Assembly: GCF_000731955.1 (NCBI RefSeq) | Contig: NZ_JNCK01000001.1 | Span: 310,001-374,000, forward strand | Direction of reading: 5' to 3' | DNA: 64,000 nucleotides | From: Halomonas zincidurans B6 | GTDB lineage: Bacteria > Pseudomonadota > Gammaproteobacteria > Pseudomonadales > Halomonadaceae | Shown: positions 61,425 through 64,000 of the stretch, one piece after another | How positions within the stretch are numbered: position 1 is the stretch's first letter | How the letters are laid out: every line of letters begins with the position of its first letter | Translations under genes and position numbers: made by a program | The notes under the pieces: generated by a model | What the model saw: the letters and a program-made list of their open reading frames with translations, nothing else | Database searches by the model: none | What the model was told of the DNA's origin: nothing

Positions 61425-62879
61425 ATGGAACTAAGAGAGTGGTTGATCATCCTCGGGCTGGTATTGGTGGCAATCATCGTCGTCGACGGTGTGCGTCGCC
61501 TGCAACGCCAGCGTAAAGTCCCTCGCCTCGACGAGGTGCCGAGCGGTGCGAGTAAAGCGGATGAGGATAATGGCGAGGCGCTCGACCCCGAAGAGGCGGC
61601 GCGCCGGGCCGAAATCAATTGGGAGTTGCCCAACGGCGGGGCAAGGGTCGTCAGGCCGGCTGCGCAGACCCCAGTCGAGCCGAAGCCCAAGTTACAGCGT
61701 CAGGAGCATCCTGGACCTTCCAAGGTCTTTGCGCGCATGAGCCGCTCCGGCGAGCCGGATGAACGCATGGCGCATCGAGAGAGCCCGCGAGAGAGCCCGC
61801 CGGCGCAAGCGGGCCGCTACGCAGACGAACCTGCGCCCGCTGCCGAGGCGGCACGCGAAGAGAGCGCATCGCCGACGCCACGCCGCGAACCGAGCATGAA
61901 TGTGGACGCGACCGAGCGAGCCACCGACACCGCCCAGCCGCGTCGCAGCGTCGAGCCGCCGGCGGTGCGCGATGACGATGAAGTGCCGGCCACCGATACC
62001 GATGCCGGCCGTGCGCGCGGCAAATCGGCGATGGCCGCCGCGTTGCGCTCCGGCGGTCAGCGTGTCTCGCAATCGATGCAACGCATGACCTCGGCGTGGC
62101 AGCGTCACGAAGCCGCGCCCGCGCTGCATGACGAAGACCATGAGCCGAGCCTGGACGGCAACGGTGGACGTAGCGAAGAGTCGCGTGGCGACGCACGCCG
62201 CGAAGAGTCCTGTGGCTTGGTCTTCCCGCGTTTCGCCGACCAGCGCCTGGAGCCGGTGGGCTCGACGGTTACTCAGGGTGGCGATGATGACGCCTACGAG
62301 GCCGAACGCCAGGACATCGTCAGCCACATGCCCCGCGAGGAAGCGCCGCGTGAGGACGTGGTGACGGTGCATCCGGTGGTCGAGAAGGCACAGCGTCATC
62401 ACGTCAGCGCGCAGCGTGCCCGCGAAACGCTGGCACATTCCGACGAGATCGTGGTGATCAGCGTCATGTCGCGTAACGAGGAGGGTTTTGCCGGCACCGA
62501 CCTGCTCAATCTGATGCTCGCCTGCGGCCTGCGTTACAGCGAGATGGGCATCTTCCTGCGCTACGAGACCGAGGACAACGAGAGCGAGTTGCAGTTCGCG
62601 ATGGTCGACGTGGTCAAGCCGGGCACCTTCGATCTCGACACCATGGACGACTTCAGCACCCCGGGCGTGACCTTCCTGATGCCGCTGCCCGGCGCGCGGG
62701 ATTCGGCGGCCGCCTTCGAGGCGATGGTCGAGACCGCGATGGTGATCGTGCGCAACCTGGGCGGCGAGCTGAAGGACGAGAATCGCAGCGTGATGACCGC
62801 GCAGACCGTCGAGTTCGCCCGCCAGCGGGTTCAGGAATTCGAACGTCGCTACCGGTTGCATCGCTCTCATGCCAACTGA
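61425..62879 (+). CDS. zipA: Cell division protein ZipA
   Basis: Inner-membrane anchor of FtsZ at the septum. The 484-residue product has an N-terminal transmembrane helix (about residues 6-22, WLIILGLVLVAIIVVDG, N-out type), a long charged and Pro/Ala-rich flexible linker (about 30-340), and the C-terminal FtsZ-binding domain (about 340-484) with DEIVVISVMSRNEEGFAGTDLLNLMLACGLRYSEMGIFLRY and TPGVTFLMPLPGARD. The linker is longer than in E. coli (328 residues in total), which is common in related genera. It lies between smc and ligA, as in Pseudomonas. The 210-bp gap before it contains an A/T-rich tract (TTGACTTTC at 61324) that may hold a promoter. Confidence 0.94.
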   Translation: MELREWLIILGLVLVAIIVVDGVRRLQRQRKVPRLDEVPSGASKADEDNGEALDPEEAARRAEINWELPNGGARVVRPAAQTPVEPKPKLQRQEHPGPSKVFARMSRSGEPDERMAHRESPRESPPAQAGRYADEPAPAAEAAREESASPTPRREPSMNVDATERATDTAQPRRSVEPPAVRDDDEVPATDTDAGRARGKSAMAAALRSGGQRVSQSMQRMTSAWQRHEAAPALHDEDHEPSLDGNGGRSEESRGDARREESCGLVFPRFADQRLEPVGSTVTQGGDDDAYEAERQDIVSHMPREEAPREDVVTVHPVVEKAQRHHVSAQRARETLAHSDEIVVISVMSRNEEGFAGTDLLNLMLACGLRYSEMGIFLRYETEDNESELQFAMVDVVKPGTFDLDTMDDFSTPGVTFLMPLPGARDSAAAFEAMVETAMVIVRNLGGELKDENRSVMTAQTVEFARQRVQEFERRYRLHRSHAN

Positions 62880-62922
62880 GGCCAATTGAGGGCAACGGAA
62901 AAAAGCCGTCTCTCCCTTCTGT

Positions 62923-62948
62923 GAGCCCCTGACGGGGCTCTTTTTTTT
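62923..62948 (+). terminator. Rho-independent terminator after zipA
   Basis: GAGCCCC, loop TGAC, GGGGCTC, then eight T. It lies 43 bp past the zipA stop, so ligA needs its own promoter in the 108 bp that remain. Confidence 0.95.
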
Positions 62949-63056
62949 GCGCCGCCGTCTTGCCGCGCTTCCGCTGCCGGCTTTGCCGGGCTGGCTTTGC
63001 CCCAGGCCGCGCGCGTCTTACACTCTGTCTTTTGCCGCACCGAGACCGCGCCTGTC

Positions 63057-64000
63057 ATGAGCCAGACCGATCCCCAACTGCTCGACGAGATCAATCGCCT
63101 GCGCAGTGAACTCGACGACGCCAACTACCGCTATTACGTCCTCGACGAGCCGGAGCTCACCGACACCGACTACGATCGGCGTTTGCGACGCCTGGAGGAG
63201 ATCGAGCAGGCCCACCCCGAACTGGTGACGGTGGATTCGCCGACCCAGCGGGTCGGCGCCGCGCCGGCCGAAGGCTTCGCCGCGGTCGAGCACGCGGTGC
63301 CGATGCTGTCGCTGGACAACGCCTTCGACGAGGACAAGATCGTGGCCTTCGCCAAGCGCCTCAATGATCTCCTGGAGCGTAGCGACGACGATCTGGCATT
63401 CTGCTGCGAACCCAAGCTGGACGGCCTGGCGGTGTCGCTGGTCTACGAGCAGGGGCGGTTCGTCAGCGGCGCCACCCGCGGCGACGGACGCACCGGCGAG
63501 GGCATCACCAGCAACCTGCGTACGCTGCGCTCGATCCCTCTCAGGCTGCGGGGCAGAGAATTTCCCGATTTACTGGAAGTGCGTGGCGAGGTCTACATGA
63601 GCCATTCCGGCTTCGAGGCGCTCAATGCGCGGGCCCGCAAGGAGGGCAGCAAGGTCTTCGCCAACCCGCGCAACGCCGCCGCCGGCAGCCTGCGCCAGCT
63701 GGACTCACGGATCACCGCCCGGCGCCCGCTGGAGTTCTGCGCCTATCAATTGGTCAGTCGGGAAGCTACCAGCCTTGCCAATATCGACGCTCCGCATAGC
63801 GAGCAAATGAAATGGCTACGATCCTGGGGCTTTCGCACCAGCCCGGAGCTTGCGGTCGTCAAGGGTAGTGCGGGCGTGCTCGACTACTGCCGGACCCTGG
63901 GCGAGAAGCGCGAGCGGCTCGATTACGATATCGACGGGGTGGTGCTCAAGGTCGACGACCTGCGAGCGCAGCGCGAACTGGGCTTCGTCGCCCGCGCGCC
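63057..64000 (+). CDS. ligA: NAD-dependent DNA ligase, N-terminal part (runs off the right edge)
   Basis: Seals nicks between Okazaki fragments, using NAD. The first 314 residues are present. The Ia domain begins MSQTDPQLLDEINRLRSELDDANYRYYVLDEPELTDTDYDR, which binds NMN. The adenylation domain follows with CEPKLDGLAVSLVYEQGRFVSGATRGDGRTGEG; K120 in KLDG is the nucleophile that accepts AMP. Then LEVRGEVYM, FANPRNAAAGSLRQLD and the DYDIDGVVLKVDD motif come near the edge. The OB, zinc, HhH and BRCT parts lie outside the window. Confidence 0.97.
   Translation, partial: MSQTDPQLLDEINRLRSELDDANYRYYVLDEPELTDTDYDRRLRRLEEIEQAHPELVTVDSPTQRVGAAPAEGFAAVEHAVPMLSLDNAFDEDKIVAFAKRLNDLLERSDDDLAFCCEPKLDGLAVSLVYEQGRFVSGATRGDGRTGEGITSNLRTLRSIPLRLRGREFPDLLEVRGEVYMSHSGFEALNARARKEGSKVFANPRNAAAGSLRQLDSRITARRPLEFCAYQLVSREATSLANIDAPHSEQMKWLRSWGFRTSPELAVVKGSAGVLDYCRTLGEKRERLDYDIDGVVLKVDDLRAQRELGFVARA

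Overview
The window is a continuous piece of a high-GC gammaproteobacterial chromosome. Gene content and order (lptGF/pepA/holC/valS; maeB/mrcA/pilMNOPQ/aroKB/gltBD; fdxA/mutS/pncC/recA/recX/alaS/lysC/csrA/tRNA-Ser/tRNA-Arg; dus/lexA-like/smc/zipA/ligA) match the Pseudomonas-Halomonas part of the class. A Halomonas-like (Halomonadaceae) bacterium is the best guess from protein character; this is inference, since no 16S gene is present. Nearly all of the window is housekeeping.

Layout. (1) 1-6 kb, minus strand: valS (runs off the left edge), holC, ilvE and pepA; ilvE sits inside the usual pepA-holC-valS group and is bordered on its holC side by dense repeats. (2) 6-9.5 kb, plus strand: the LPS exporter genes lptF-lptG, a 167-bp MITE-like element on the lptG stop codon, then bfd and bfr for iron storage. 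(3) 9.5-15.6 kb, the most accessory part: a small membrane protein, a decayed MFS transporter with a 103-bp tandem duplication at its 5' end, a complete ISL3-type insertion sequence with an 8-bp target duplication, an extensin-like protein, agmatine deiminase and a PEBP-family protein, with two copies of a palindromic repeat. (4) 15.6-22 kb: a FAN1-type VRR-NUC nuclease overlapping a nuclease-helicase fusion of the XPD/DinG type, then an XpaC-like/TelA pair. (5) 22-43 kb: malic enzyme, a DUF481 outer-membrane protein, PBP1A, the type IV pilus operon, aroKB, gltBD (with a 22-bp minisatellite between them), pyrG, kdsA and eno. (6) 44.5-45 kb: a non-coding region that carries a CsrB/RsmZ-type regulatory RNA. 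(7) 45-56 kb: fdxA, mutS, pncC, recA (with a LexA box), recX, alaS, lysC, csrA, tRNA-Ser and two identical tRNA-Arg genes. (8) 56-64 kb: dusC, a LexA-like protease without a DNA-binding domain, smc, zipA and the start of ligA.

The most notable find is the RNA at about 44643-44913. It has 11 GGA motifs, several in the CsrB form CAGGA(T/C)G and at least two in hairpin loops, ends in a strong intrinsic terminator, and is preceded by an 18-bp palindrome that matches the GacA/UvrY upstream site at 11 of 12 consensus positions. It lies beside fdxA-mutS exactly as rsmZ does in Pseudomonas, and its expected target protein, CsrA, is encoded 10 kb downstream. Other points of interest are repeats that start directly on stop codons (lptG, extensin-like, PEBP, gltB), heptanucleotide arrays paired with 96-bp REP-like palindromes, the FAN1/helicase pair, and the HTH-less LexA-like protein.
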